From positions 1 to 58,194 of the forward strand of contig CAJMPJ010000017.1 of assembly GCA_905215155.1 (NCBI GenBank): a stretch of DNA of 58,194 bases. The letters run 5' to 3'. Positions 34,783 to 42,775 of this stretch are shown piece after piece. Origin of the DNA: an uncultured bacterium (GTDB taxonomy: Bacteria; Bacillota; Clostridia; Lachnospirales; Lachnospiraceae). A program made the translations under genes and the position numbers. Within the stretch, counting starts at the first letter, position 1; each line of letters begins with the position of its first letter. Under the pieces are notes generated by a model. It did no database searches. It was given only the letters and a program-made list of their open reading frames with translations, and was not told the DNA's origin.

Positions 34783-36120
34783 GTGGAAACCCGTTTGCTG
34801 AAAAAACAGATGACCGCTGCTTACCAGTATTCTTATGTAAGGCTGGCACTTAACTATTATACTTTTTTTGAGACGATTGCAGAGGAAGTACACATTCCGG
34901 AACGAATTGTTGATTCTGTCAATCGGTTGAATGAGCTTCTTTCCGGTTATTTTTCCGGACAGGATCCATTGGAGGGACTGTTAAAACTTAGAGAAGACAT
35001 GACACATGAAGCAGAGGTGATGACTTCCTATGCGGACTGCTTCCAGATATATGAATATGTCTTAAACCGTCTGGAACGGAAATTTAAGACAAAGCCGGAT
35101 ACAGGGACTGAGGATGAGGCATTTGTCAGGCGTCTTTTGGAATTTGTTACAGAAACCAGCGAATCCCTGGTGATGAATGGGAGAATTAAACAGATCATCG
35201 GTCAACTTCCCATCCGTTTGACAAAACAGAAGTTTTTCAGCCTTGTGATGGAGGGATTGTCTGTTTATATCGGGTCCTCCCGGGAGAATCTTAGGGATAT
35301 GCTTTATATCCTACGGACAGAATCCATGACAACACTTCCCAAAAATATGGAAATTGGCCATAAGGAGCTTTATGAACTTCTGGAACAGTTCCGGCATGCA
35401 GACTATCGGAATATGACTGGGGAAGGCTTTGAGGAAGCAATGGCAAAGCTGATCTCCGCCAGTGAGAGGCTTACCAATGAATCCGGCCTTTATGTTATGA
35501 TTCAGGAAATTATCAATGATTTCTGCGTTTTGCTGTTTGCAGGAGAGGATGCAGTCATTGATGTAAAGGAGGAAGAACTTTACCGGTCAATCCTTACGGA
35601 TATTCTGGAAAAGTTCCGCAAGGAAGATTACTCCTTTGGAGAAGACTTCTTCTTTGAGAAGCTGACTCAGCTGGAAGGACGGCAGGAAACTTATTATGAA
35701 CGGTATTTAAAGATTGAACTTCCTCAGGAGAGGGAAGAATGGAACAAGGACCCGGATTATGTAAAGGCGTTAAATGTAGACAGACTGTTATCCGGAAGCA
35801 GCTTTGCAGAGCTGATCGGCCCTGGTTTTGATTCAGAACAGAAACAGGAAGACGGATCTTTGGTAGACCGGGCTTATTTGGAAACAGAAGCGGGTGCTTA
35901 TTTAAAGGAACTGGAAGACGTTTTTTCCGGTTCGTCAAAGCAGGTGGTACGAGCCATTATGGCCAAGGTTTTATCAGACCTTCCCGTTTATTTTAACTCC
36001 ATTGATGAAATACAGGCATACATCAGTGGAAGTCTTGAAAGCTGCCTGGATCAAGCGGAAAAGGAAACGTGCAAGGAATTATTGGAAGAGCTGATGGATG
36101 ATGAGAATAAGCTGGTTTGA
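34783..36120 (+). CDS. Uncharacterised protein, DUF6179-like
   Basis: A 445-residue soluble, acidic, mostly helical protein with no signal peptide or membrane segment and no catalytic motif I can recognise. It resembles, from memory, the Lachnospiraceae family DUF6179; this was not checked. Notable segments are QYSYVRLALNYYTFFETIAE at the N-terminus, a central LPKNMEIGHKELYELLEQF and a C-terminus ending in a Glu/Asp-rich helix. The start is GTG 34783 with AAAGGAGAT upstream, 23 bases after cinA. It overlaps the next small gene by 23 bases, indicating tight coupling, and leads into the DUF2953-ytfJ pair, which suggests (inference only) a sporulation-linked role. Confidence 0.8.
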   Translation: METRLLKKQMTAAYQYSYVRLALNYYTFFETIAEEVHIPERIVDSVNRLNELLSGYFSGQDPLEGLLKLREDMTHEAEVMTSYADCFQIYEYVLNRLERKFKTKPDTGTEDEAFVRRLLEFVTETSESLVMNGRIKQIIGQLPIRLTKQKFFSLVMEGLSVYIGSSRENLRDMLYILRTESMTTLPKNMEIGHKELYELLEQFRHADYRNMTGEGFEEAMAKLISASERLTNESGLYVMIQEIINDFCVLLFAGEDAVIDVKEEELYRSILTDILEKFRKEDYSFGEDFFFEKLTQLEGRQETYYERYLKIELPQEREEWNKDPDYVKALNVDRLLSGSSFAELIGPGFDSEQKQEDGSLVDRAYLETEAGAYLKELEDVFSGSSKQVVRAIMAKVLSDLPVYFNSIDEIQAYISGSLESCLDQAEKETCKELLEELMDDENKLV

Positions 36121-36424
36121 CCGTCTGTATGTTGGAGAAAAAGCAAAGAAAAAACGTTACCGGATCATTCAGGGAATTCGGAAATCAATACCAAGGCCGG
36201 ATATTTATGTGATTATACCCGCTTCAAATGGGAATAATATACTTGATATCTATCCGACTGCGGAAGTGTTTGCCCCTTTTTTCCGAAAAGAGGAGATTCT
36301 CATTTTAGGTATTGCAGCCGATTATTGGGAAGCGCTGGAAGTGGCCGGGCGTGTGATTCATGATATGTACCGGATAACAGGAGGCTTTGATTTATCTTCC
36401 TTTATGAAGGAAGAGAGCCGGTAA
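36098..36424 (+). CDS. Hypothetical protein, 108 residues
   Basis: Not recognised. A basic N-terminus (RLYVGEKAKKKRYRIIQGIR) is followed by an alpha/beta-like stretch (DIYVIIPASNGNNILDIYPT; EILILGIAADYWEALEVAGR) that could be a small globular fold. No membrane segment. It starts at ATG 36098 (or ATG 36101) inside the preceding gene, with GGAAGAG upstream, and ends 14 bases before the DUF2953 gene, so it is part of a four- or five-gene unit. Confidence 0.75.
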   Translation: MMRISWFDRLYVGEKAKKKRYRIIQGIRKSIPRPDIYVIIPASNGNNILDIYPTAEVFAPFFRKEEILILGIAADYWEALEVAGRVIHDMYRITGGFDLSSFMKEESR

Positions 36425-36438
36425 GGTGTGAGGTGTTC

Positions 36439-37338
36439 ATGCTTCATATAATTTTATTGATATTAAAAATAATTGGACTGCTTTTACTGGTCATTCTGGG
36501 GCTTATTCTTACCGTGCTGCTGTTGGTGCTTCTGGTCCCGATACGGTACCGGGGAACCGGGTCTTATTACGGAAAGGGAAAAGGGAGTGTTGTTTTCTCC
36601 TGGCTGCTACATATCCTTACCGTAAAGGTGGAGTACGAGGGGGATGTAACGGCTGCAGTCCGCTTATTTGGTTTCCGCATCCTAAAGCCGAAGAAGATTG
36701 ACGAAGAATTGAAGGAAGCCGAAGATATGGTGGTTCATGCCATGGAGCGGGTGGAACCGGATGCCGTTAAAGAAGCAGTTGAAATGAAAGATGATGTTCA
36801 GGAGGAAATCAAAAAGCACCCGGATCATGCCGCACGGACATCAGAAAAACGTCCCCCTATAAAGGAGAAAGACTCTTTTTTCATGACGCTTTGGGAAAAA
36901 ATAAAGAATGCTGTGCTTTGGTTTTTATTAAAAATTAAGTTTTTTTTCCATAGAGTTTATGATACACTGAGGACAGTAAAAGAAAAAAAAGATTTAATTT
37001 ATGCTTGGTTTTCCAACGAGGACAACCAGAGAACCGTAAAGCTGGTTATAAAGCAAAGCAAAAAACTGATGCGCCATGTTCTTCCTCTAAAAGGAAAAGG
37101 AACGGTTACCTTTGGCTTTGACGATCCTTACCTGACAGGTCAGGTACTTATGTATGCAAGTGTGGTATATCCCCTTTGCCATAAGCATTTGGATCTTTAT
37201 CCGGTTTTTGATGAAACAGTATTTACTGCGGAGGGTACTTTTCGCGGCAGAATCCGGTTGGGAACCGTGTTATTCATCGGGTTACGTATGCTAATGGATA
37301 AGAATTTCAGGATTCTGTTGAAGAAATGGCTTCGATAA
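36439..37338 (+). CDS. DUF2953 membrane protein (YtfI-like)
   Basis: A 299-residue protein with an N-terminal hydrophobic segment (residues ~4-35, IILLILKIIGLLLLVILGLI), a beta-rich region (RYRGTGSYYGKGKGSVVFSW), a charged middle with Glu/Lys-rich helices and a conserved DUF2953 C-terminus (GTVTFGFDDPYLTGQVL; FRGRIRLGTVLFIGLRM). In B. subtilis the homologue ytfI lies directly before ytfJ and both are under sporulation control, as here. ATG 36439 follows GTGAGGTG; the GTG at 36433 is inside that site. Confidence 0.9.
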   Translation: MLHIILLILKIIGLLLLVILGLILTVLLLVLLVPIRYRGTGSYYGKGKGSVVFSWLLHILTVKVEYEGDVTAAVRLFGFRILKPKKIDEELKEAEDMVVHAMERVEPDAVKEAVEMKDDVQEEIKKHPDHAARTSEKRPPIKEKDSFFMTLWEKIKNAVLWFLLKIKFFFHRVYDTLRTVKEKKDLIYAWFSNEDNQRTVKLVIKQSKKLMRHVLPLKGKGTVTFGFDDPYLTGQVLMYASVVYPLCHKHLDLYPVFDETVFTAEGTFRGRIRLGTVLFIGLRMLMDKNFRILLKKWLR

Positions 37339-37355
37339 AGGAGGAATAGCTTTCG

Positions 37356-37766
37356 ATGGCAGACAATAATTTTACATCTACAGTGGAGGCTCTGTTTAAA
37401 GGAATGGATGCTTTCGTAGCAACAAAAACAGTGGTAGGAGATGCCGTAAAGGTTGATGATGCGATCATTCTTCCTTTGGTGGATGTGACCTGCGGAATGG
37501 CGGCTGGTTCTTTTGCTGAGAATGACAAGCAAAGAGGGGCCGGCGGAATGCATGCAAAGATGAGTCCCAGTGCGGTCCTCATTATACAGAATGGGGTCAC
37601 AAAGCTGGTGAATATCAAACAGCAGGATGCGGTTACAAAAATTTTGGACATGGTACCTGATTTTGTGAATAAATTTGCGGGAGGTTCCAAAGAAGTATCC
37701 TCTGATGCGATAAAGGTAGCAGAAGAAATGGCCGCTGCACAAGAGAAGGAAAAAGGAGAGGAATAA
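37356..37766 (+). CDS. ytfJ: Sporulation protein YtfJ (GerW family)
   Basis: A 136-residue protein with the family core VVGDAVKVDDAIILPLVDVT, CGMAAGSF and GAGGMHAKMSPSAVLIIQ. GerW is needed for normal germination of Bacillus spores. The start is ATG 37356 with AAAGGAGG upstream, 17 bases after DUF2953. Its presence supports an endospore-forming host. The C-terminus is a short charged tail (AAAQEKEKGEE). Confidence 0.93.
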   Translation: MADNNFTSTVEALFKGMDAFVATKTVVGDAVKVDDAIILPLVDVTCGMAAGSFAENDKQRGAGGMHAKMSPSAVLIIQNGVTKLVNIKQQDAVTKILDMVPDFVNKFAGGSKEVSSDAIKVAEEMAAAQEKEKGEE

Positions 37767-37820
37767 GAAGGGGATAAGCCGCATAGGATGTCATATAGCC
37801 TGAATGAATCGAGGGATGAT

Positions 37821-37958
37821 ATGAGAAGAGTATGCGGACTTATGCTGTTCTGTTTCGGAGCAGGAATGGCAACCCTGCTTTTTATCCCGGCGACAATCGT
37901 TACAATTTTGTTTATCATTGGATGTTTGGTAGTGGGATATAATTTGTTCTGCTGTTGA
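37821..37958 (+). CDS. Small membrane peptide, 45 codons
   Basis: An ORF of 45 codons: RRVCGLMLFCFGAGMATLLF, then IPATIVTILFIIGCLVVGYN and LFCC. It has a good ribosome site (GAGGGATGAT), a basic start, two hydrophobic stretches and a C-terminal LFCC. I recall similar short Clostridia proteins ending in YNLFCC near sporulation genes, but did not check this. It is 54 bases after ytfJ, with no promoter seen between, so it is likely read on the same transcript. Function unknown; a small two-pass membrane protein is the simplest reading. Confidence 0.65.
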   Translation: MRRVCGLMLFCFGAGMATLLFIPATIVTILFIIGCLVVGYNLFCC

Positions 37959-37985
37959 CAGAGCATTGGCATAGAAGAAGTAGAA

Positions 37986-38022
37986 ATGGGGACTGGTTTC
38001 TTTGTGAGAAACCGGGCCCCAT
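37986..38022. terminator. Hairpin after the small membrane ORF
   Basis: ATGGGG (37986-37991) with CCCCAT (38017-38022) outside GGTTTC (37995-38000) with GAAACC (38008-38013). No T tract on the + strand, so it may act mainly with the adjacent rpmB terminator. Confidence 0.55.
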
Positions 38023-38029
38023 TATAATT

Positions 38030-38062
38030 AAAAAAATACCCCTGACTGATAACAGCCAGGAG
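38030..38062 (-). terminator. Terminator of rpmB
   Basis: On the minus strand CTCCTGGCTG pairs with CAGTCAGGGG around loop TTAT, followed by a run of T (38037-38030). Confidence 0.85.
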
Positions 38063-38072
38063 TTTCCTTCGA

Positions 38073-38258
38073 TTAAGCTCTTTCTACTAATCCGGATCTT
38101 AAGCAAGAAGTACATACGTACATCTTCTTAGCGCCGCCTGTAACTTTTACTTTAACGGACTTAACATTTGCTTTCCACATCTTATTGGATCTTCTATGGG
38201 AATGGCTCACTGCATTACCAAAGTGAGCAGCTTTTTCACAAATTGAACATTTAGCCAT
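38073..38258 (-). CDS. rpmB: 50S ribosomal protein L28
   Basis: A 61-residue protein with AKCSICEKAAHFGNAVSHSH (zinc-type Cys pair), RRSNKMWKANVKSVKV and CTSCLRSGLVERA. Both CxxC pairs (CSIC, CTSC) are present, so this is the zinc-binding (C+) form. GGAGGTGC precedes ATG 38258 (minus). It is divergent from the Asp23 gene, as in B. subtilis. Confidence 0.97.
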   Translation of the reverse strand: MAKCSICEKAAHFGNAVSHSHRRSNKMWKANVKSVKVKVTGGAKKMYVCTSCLRSGLVERA

Positions 38259-38283
38259 GATTGCACCTCCTTAAAAGCTACTT

Positions 38284-38307
38284 GGATTTTTTATGATTGA
38301 AAAATCC
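38284..38307 (-). repeat. Hairpin in the rpmB leader
   Basis: Perfect 8-base inverted repeat GGATTTTT / AAAAATCC with 8-base loop, between the promoter and the rpmB ribosome site. It could act in translational feedback by L28 (inference). Confidence 0.6.
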
Positions 38308-38318
38308 ACAACAAGTGT

Positions 38319-38347
38319 ATGATAACAGAAAACACCGTTATTTGCAA
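38319..38347 (-). promoter_or_regulatory. Promoter of rpmB
   Basis: On the minus strand: TTGCAA (38347-38342), 17-base spacer, TATCAT (38324-38319). Confidence 0.75.
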
Positions 38348-38388
38348 GTGAAAAATAAAAATTTGTTTCTTTTTTTGGAAAAATCATG

Positions 38389-38394
38389 TATAAT
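38389..38394 (+). promoter_or_regulatory. Candidate -10 of the Asp23-DAK2 genes
   Basis: Perfect TATAAT 32 bases before the Asp23 start; the -35 region is a T-rich stretch (TTTCTT) with poor match. Confidence 0.5.
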
Positions 38395-38426
38395 CAAAAC
38401 AGACAGAAAGAACGGAGGTAGAGACT

Positions 38427-38783
38427 ATGAAGGGTTATATCAATAATAAACTGGGCGAAATCCAGGTAAGCCCTGATGTTATCGCTATGTATGCCGGTAC
38501 TACTGCAGTAGAATGTTTTGGTATTGTCGGTATGGCGGCTGTCAGTATGAAGGATGGGCTCGTTAAGTTGTTAAAACGGGAAGGCCTGACTCACGGAATC
38601 AGTGTGGATATTCAGGACAACCATATCACCATTGATTTTCATGTGATCGTTGCTTATGGAATCAGCATTTCTGCAGTTGCGGATAATCTGATTGAGAATG
38701 TAAAATACAAAGTGGAAGAATTCACCGGAATGACGGTAGATAAAATAAACATCTACGTCGAAGGCGTAAGAGTGATTGATTAA
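38427..38783 (+). CDS. Asp23/Gls24 family envelope stress protein (YloU-like)
   Basis: A 118-residue protein with GYINNKLGEIQVSPDVIAMY and a beta-rich middle (GISVDIQDNHITIDFHVIVA), then VKYKVEEFTGMTVDKINIYV, the Asp23 family signature. Members lie next to DAK2 kinases and rpmB in Firmicutes; the role is not firmly known and may concern envelope or fatty-acid-linked stress. CGGAGGT lies before ATG 38427; the next gene follows 14 bases later. Confidence 0.92.
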   Translation: MKGYINNKLGEIQVSPDVIAMYAGTTAVECFGIVGMAAVSMKDGLVKLLKREGLTHGISVDIQDNHITIDFHVIVAYGISISAVADNLIENVKYKVEEFTGMTVDKINIYVEGVRVID

Positions 38784-38797
38784 GGAGGAAACTACCT

Positions 38798-40471
38798 GTG
38801 GGTTTGAAGTATATAGACGCCAAAATGCTGCAGAAAGCATTTCTGGCAGGTGCAAAGGGACTGGAAGCAAAAAAAGAATGGATTAATGAATTAAATGTGT
38901 TTCCAGTACCGGATGGTGATACCGGGACCAATATGACCATGACAATTATGTCGGCGGCCAAAGAGGTGGCGGTCATTGAAGATCCTACCATGGAGTCATT
39001 GGCAAAAGCCATTTCCTCCGGTTCTTTACGAGGCGCCAGAGGAAACTCTGGTGTAATCTTATCCCAGTTGTTCCGTGGCTTCACCAAAGAGATCGCCGGC
39101 GCAGACAAGGTGACCACAACTATTTTGGCCAATTCCTTTGTAAGGGCTGCGGAGACGGCTTATAAGGCTGTTATGAAGCCGAAGGAAGGAACGATTCTCA
39201 CGGTAGCCAAGGGAATGGCAGATAAAGCGGCAGAGCTTGTTACAGAGACAGAAGATGTGATTGAGTTCTGTCAGAAGGTGATTGAACACGGAGATCATGT
39301 GTTGAGCCAGACGCCGGAGATGCTGCCTGTTTTAAAGCAGGCTGGTGTGGTGGATTCCGGCGGCCAGGGACTGATGCAGGTCATGAAGGGTGCGTTTGAC
39401 TGCCTGATGGGAAAAGAGGTTGATGTATCCTTAGAGGTCAGTGCCCGTCCAGGAATATCTGCAGGAGCCGATGCTCCAAGGACCGCTGATATTGATATCA
39501 AATTTGGATATTGCACCGAATTTATCATCAATTTGGAGAAACCATATGATGATAAAACAGAGATTGATTTTAAGAATTATCTGGAATCCATCGGAGATTC
39601 TCTGGTCGTTGTTTCCGATGATGACATCGTGAAGGTCCACGTCCATACCAATGACCCTGGACTTGCCATCCAAAGAGCACTCACCTATGGCTCTTTGTCC
39701 CGTATGAAGATTGATAATATGAGGGAAGAGCATCAGGAGAAGTTGATTAAGGAATCAGAAAAGCTGGCAGAACAGCAAAAAACGGAAAGAGAAAAACGGG
39801 TACAGCCAAGAAAACCTTATGGCTTTATCTCTGTTTCAGCAGGTGCTGGTCTTGATGAGATATTCCGGGGCATTGGTGCAGATTATTTGATTGAGGGCGG
39901 GCAGACCATGAACCCCAGCACAGAAGATATGCTGAATGCCATAGAGCAGGTGAATGCGGATACCGTTTACATCTTACCGAATAATAAGAATATTATCCTG
40001 GCTGCCCAGCAGGCAAAAAGTCTGGTGGAGGACAAGAATGTCATTGTGATCCCTTCAAAGACCATTCCTCAGGGAATTACTGCCATCATTAACTTTTCCG
40101 CGGATTTATCACCGGAAGATAATGAAAAAAATATGACAGAAGAGATGTCCAAAGTTAAGACAGGACAGATTACTTATGCGGTCCGCAATACTGTAATTGA
40201 TGACATTGAGATCCGGGAAGGCGATATCATGGCTTTAGGAGACAACGGAATACTCGCGGTTGGAAAAGATATTGAATCCACCGTGCTGGATTCCCTCCAG
40301 GCTTTGATCGAGGAGGAATCAGAATTAGTTACTATTTATTATGGAAAGGATGTCACCGAGTCAGCGGCGAAGGCGCTGAAGGAAAAGGCAGAAGAGACAT
40401 TCTCAGCCTGTGAAGTTGAACTTCATGCAGGCGGTCAGCCGATCTACTATTATTTACTTTCCGTAGAATAA
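38798..40471 (+). CDS. fakA: DAK2 domain fatty acid kinase (YloV/FakA-like)
   Basis: A 557-residue kinase. The DhaL-like nucleotide domain (~1-210) carries the metal-binding aspartates in FPVPDGDTGTNMTMT, with GSLRGARGNSGVILSQL and VDSGGQGL further on. A central FakA domain (GYCTEFIINLE; DDDIVKVHVHT) and C-terminal degV-like half follow. FakA phosphorylates exogenous fatty acids held by FakB proteins; no fakB is adjacent. The start is GTG 38798 (AAGGAGGAAAC upstream). A strong terminator follows. Confidence 0.9.
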   Translation: MGLKYIDAKMLQKAFLAGAKGLEAKKEWINELNVFPVPDGDTGTNMTMTIMSAAKEVAVIEDPTMESLAKAISSGSLRGARGNSGVILSQLFRGFTKEIAGADKVTTTILANSFVRAAETAYKAVMKPKEGTILTVAKGMADKAAELVTETEDVIEFCQKVIEHGDHVLSQTPEMLPVLKQAGVVDSGGQGLMQVMKGAFDCLMGKEVDVSLEVSARPGISAGADAPRTADIDIKFGYCTEFIINLEKPYDDKTEIDFKNYLESIGDSLVVVSDDDIVKVHVHTNDPGLAIQRALTYGSLSRMKIDNMREEHQEKLIKESEKLAEQQKTEREKRVQPRKPYGFISVSAGAGLDEIFRGIGADYLIEGGQTMNPSTEDMLNAIEQVNADTVYILPNNKNIILAAQQAKSLVEDKNVIVIPSKTIPQGITAIINFSADLSPEDNEKNMTEEMSKVKTGQITYAVRNTVIDDIEIREGDIMALGDNGILAVGKDIESTVLDSLQALIEEESELVTIYYGKDVTESAAKALKEKAEETFSACEVELHAGGQPIYYYLLSVE

Positions 40472-40482
40472 TGCACATAACT

Positions 40483-40517
40483 CCCGGACAGACGGGGTAT
40501 CGTCTGTCCGGGTTTTT
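40483..40517 (+). terminator. Strong terminator after the DAK2 kinase gene
   Basis: Perfect 12-base stem CCCGGACAGACG / CGTCTGTCCGGG, loop GGGTAT, then TTTTT. Confidence 0.95.
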
Positions 40518-40549
40518 GCTATAAAAAGAACCTGGAGGTGAAGAAATCT

Positions 40550-42601
40550 GTGAACCGTGAATCCATTGATACGTTGAAAGGAATTGGTGAAAAAACAGGA
40601 AAACTGTTTCAAAAGGTAGGGGTGGTGACGGTAGAGGATCTTCTGGGCTATTATCCAAGAGCTTACGATGCCTACGAGGAGCCGGCAGCTATTGGGGAGC
40701 TGAAACCCGAACGTGTTATGGCGGTGGCTGGAATGCTTTATAAAACTCCGGACGTAAAACGGTACAGCCACATACAGGTAATCACCACGACGTTAAAAGA
40801 TCCTACGGGAACGCTGACCCTGACCTGGTTTAATATGTCCTATCTCCACTCAACCTTGAAAGCGGGCATGCGTGCGGTTTTTAGGGGAAGGGTGGTAAAG
40901 AAAAACGGACGGCTCACCATGGAACAACCCGAAATATTTACGGCAGAAGCCTATGGACAGATCATTCATTCCATGCAGCCGATTTATGGACAAACCAAGG
41001 GCCTCAGCAATAAAACCATAGTAAGAGCAGAAAAACAGGCACTTGAAATACGCAAGATGGTACGGGATTATATGCCTGCAGAGCTAAGAAAGAAGCATGA
41101 ACTTGCGGAATATAATTTTGCCATTGAACATATCCATTTTCCGTCAGATCGGAAAGAACTGCTGTTCGCCAGAAAACGGTTGGTTTTTGATGAATTTTTC
41201 CTGTTTTTAATGGCTGTCAGAAAGCTGAAAGAAAAAAGGGGAGACAAGCCAAGTCCCTATTCGATGAAATTGTCTCAGAAAGTGGAGGACTTAAAGAATC
41301 ATCTTCCCTATTCCCTGACTAAGGCACAGGAAAAGGTTTTGAAGGAAGTGTATGATGATTTGACAGGCGGGCGGGTGATGAACCGTCTGGTTCAGGGAGA
41401 CGTGGGATCGGGTAAGACCATTATCGCGATCCTGGCTCTTCTTCAGGCGGCTTATAATGGCTGTCAGGGGGCGCTGATGGTTCCTACGGAAGTCCTGGCA
41501 AAGCAGCACTATGAGTCCATGACAGAGCTGTTTGCAGCGTTTGGAATTGATAAAACTCCTTTGCTTGTTACCGGTTCCATGACAGCGAAGGAAAAAAGGA
41601 TCGCCTATGAAAAAATTGCGTCTCATGAAGTTGATATTATCATAGGTACGCATGCACTCATCCAGGAGAAAGTGGTTTATGATAACCTGGCGTTAGTCAT
41701 TACCGATGAACAGCACCGGTTTGGGGTGGGGCAGAGAGAGATGCTTGGACAAAAGGGAGAAGAGCCTCATGTCCTTGTTATGAGTGCTACACCGATTCCA
41801 CGAACCCTTGCCATTATCATTTATGGGGATTTGGACATTTCTGTTATTGATGAACTTCCGGCCAACCGCCTTCCTATTAAAAACTGTGTAGTGGATACCG
41901 GATACCGGAAAAAAGCATATGAATTCATCCGGAATGAAGTGGCACAGGGGAGACAGGCTTACGTCATCTGTCCCATGGTGGAAGCCAGTGAGATGATCGA
42001 AGCCGAAAACGTGGTGGATTATACAAAGGTACTAAAGGAAGCACTTCCAGGCGTTGCGGTGGAATATCTTCACGGAAAGATGAAACCCAGGGAAAAGAAT
42101 AAGATTATGGAACGATTTTCAAACGGGGAAATTCAGGTCCTGGTATCAACCACGGTAATTGAAGTGGGGGTGAATGTGCCTAATGCAACGGTTATGATGA
42201 TTGAAAATGCGGAACGTTTTGGTCTGGCCCAGCTTCATCAGCTGAGAGGAAGGGTAGGCCGTGGAAAATACCAGTCCTATTGTATTATGGTAAATGGTTC
42301 CGACCAGGATGAAACAAAAAAACGTCTGGATATTTTAAATAAATCCAATGACGGTTTTTATATTGCTTCTGAAGATTTAAAGCTCCGGGGCCCGGGCGAT
42401 ATTTTTGGAATCCGCCAGAGCGGAGATCTTGAGTTTAAGCTAGGGGATATTTTTACGGATGCAAATTTGCTGAAAACAGTATCTGAGGAGGTAAATCATC
42501 TATTGAAAGAAGATCCGGAATTGGAAAAAGAGGAACATCAGGAACTAAAAAATAAATTACAGGAATATTTGGAAAAAAGCTACGATAAGTTAAATCTGTA
42601 A
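40550..42601 (+). CDS. recG: ATP-dependent DNA helicase RecG
   Basis: Rescues stalled replication forks and branch-migrates Holliday structures. The 683 residues show the wedge/OB domain (IQVITTTLKDPTGTLTLTWF) and all helicase motifs: I GDVGSGKT, Ia VPTEVLAKQH, II ITDEQHRFG (DEQH), III MSATPIPRT, V VIEVGVNVPNATVM, VI QLRGRVGRG. The start GTG 40550 lies 9 bases after GGAGGTG; the frame's GTG at 40538 belongs to the ribosome site itself. A terminator follows. Confidence 0.97.
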   Translation: MNRESIDTLKGIGEKTGKLFQKVGVVTVEDLLGYYPRAYDAYEEPAAIGELKPERVMAVAGMLYKTPDVKRYSHIQVITTTLKDPTGTLTLTWFNMSYLHSTLKAGMRAVFRGRVVKKNGRLTMEQPEIFTAEAYGQIIHSMQPIYGQTKGLSNKTIVRAEKQALEIRKMVRDYMPAELRKKHELAEYNFAIEHIHFPSDRKELLFARKRLVFDEFFLFLMAVRKLKEKRGDKPSPYSMKLSQKVEDLKNHLPYSLTKAQEKVLKEVYDDLTGGRVMNRLVQGDVGSGKTIIAILALLQAAYNGCQGALMVPTEVLAKQHYESMTELFAAFGIDKTPLLVTGSMTAKEKRIAYEKIASHEVDIIIGTHALIQEKVVYDNLALVITDEQHRFGVGQREMLGQKGEEPHVLVMSATPIPRTLAIIIYGDLDISVIDELPANRLPIKNCVVDTGYRKKAYEFIRNEVAQGRQAYVICPMVEASEMIEAENVVDYTKVLKEALPGVAVEYLHGKMKPREKNKIMERFSNGEIQVLVSTTVIEVGVNVPNATVMMIENAERFGLAQLHQLRGRVGRGKYQSYCIMVNGSDQDETKKRLDILNKSNDGFYIASEDLKLRGPGDIFGIRQSGDLEFKLGDIFTDANLLKTVSEEVNHLLKEDPELEKEEHQELKNKLQEYLEKSYDKLNL

Positions 42602-42629
42602 TGAAGTACAAACAGGGATGTGACTCTAT

Positions 42630-42679
42630 CTTCCGGCGCGGCTAACGATTATAATGCAATAAAGCCGGAAACGGTTTTT
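42630..42679 (+). terminator. Terminator after recG
   Basis: TTCCGGC (42631-42637) pairs with GCCGGAA (42664-42670), loop of 26 bases, tail ACGGTTTTT. Confidence 0.7.
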
Positions 42680-42704
42680 ACGAAGATTAAGTAAGGGAAA
42701 AGAA

Positions 42705-42733
42705 TTGAATAAAAGCCATGATTCTGCTAGAAT
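42705..42733 (+). promoter_or_regulatory. Promoter of the zinc-ribbon LRR gene
   Basis: TTGAAT (42705-42710), 17-base spacer, TAGAAT (42728-42733). The in-frame ATG at 42734 abuts the -10 and lies before the likely transcript start, so it cannot be the start. Confidence 0.75.
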
Positions 42734-42775
42734 ATGAATGGTAAATATTGGAAGGTGGGTATTAGGGAGCTTAAG

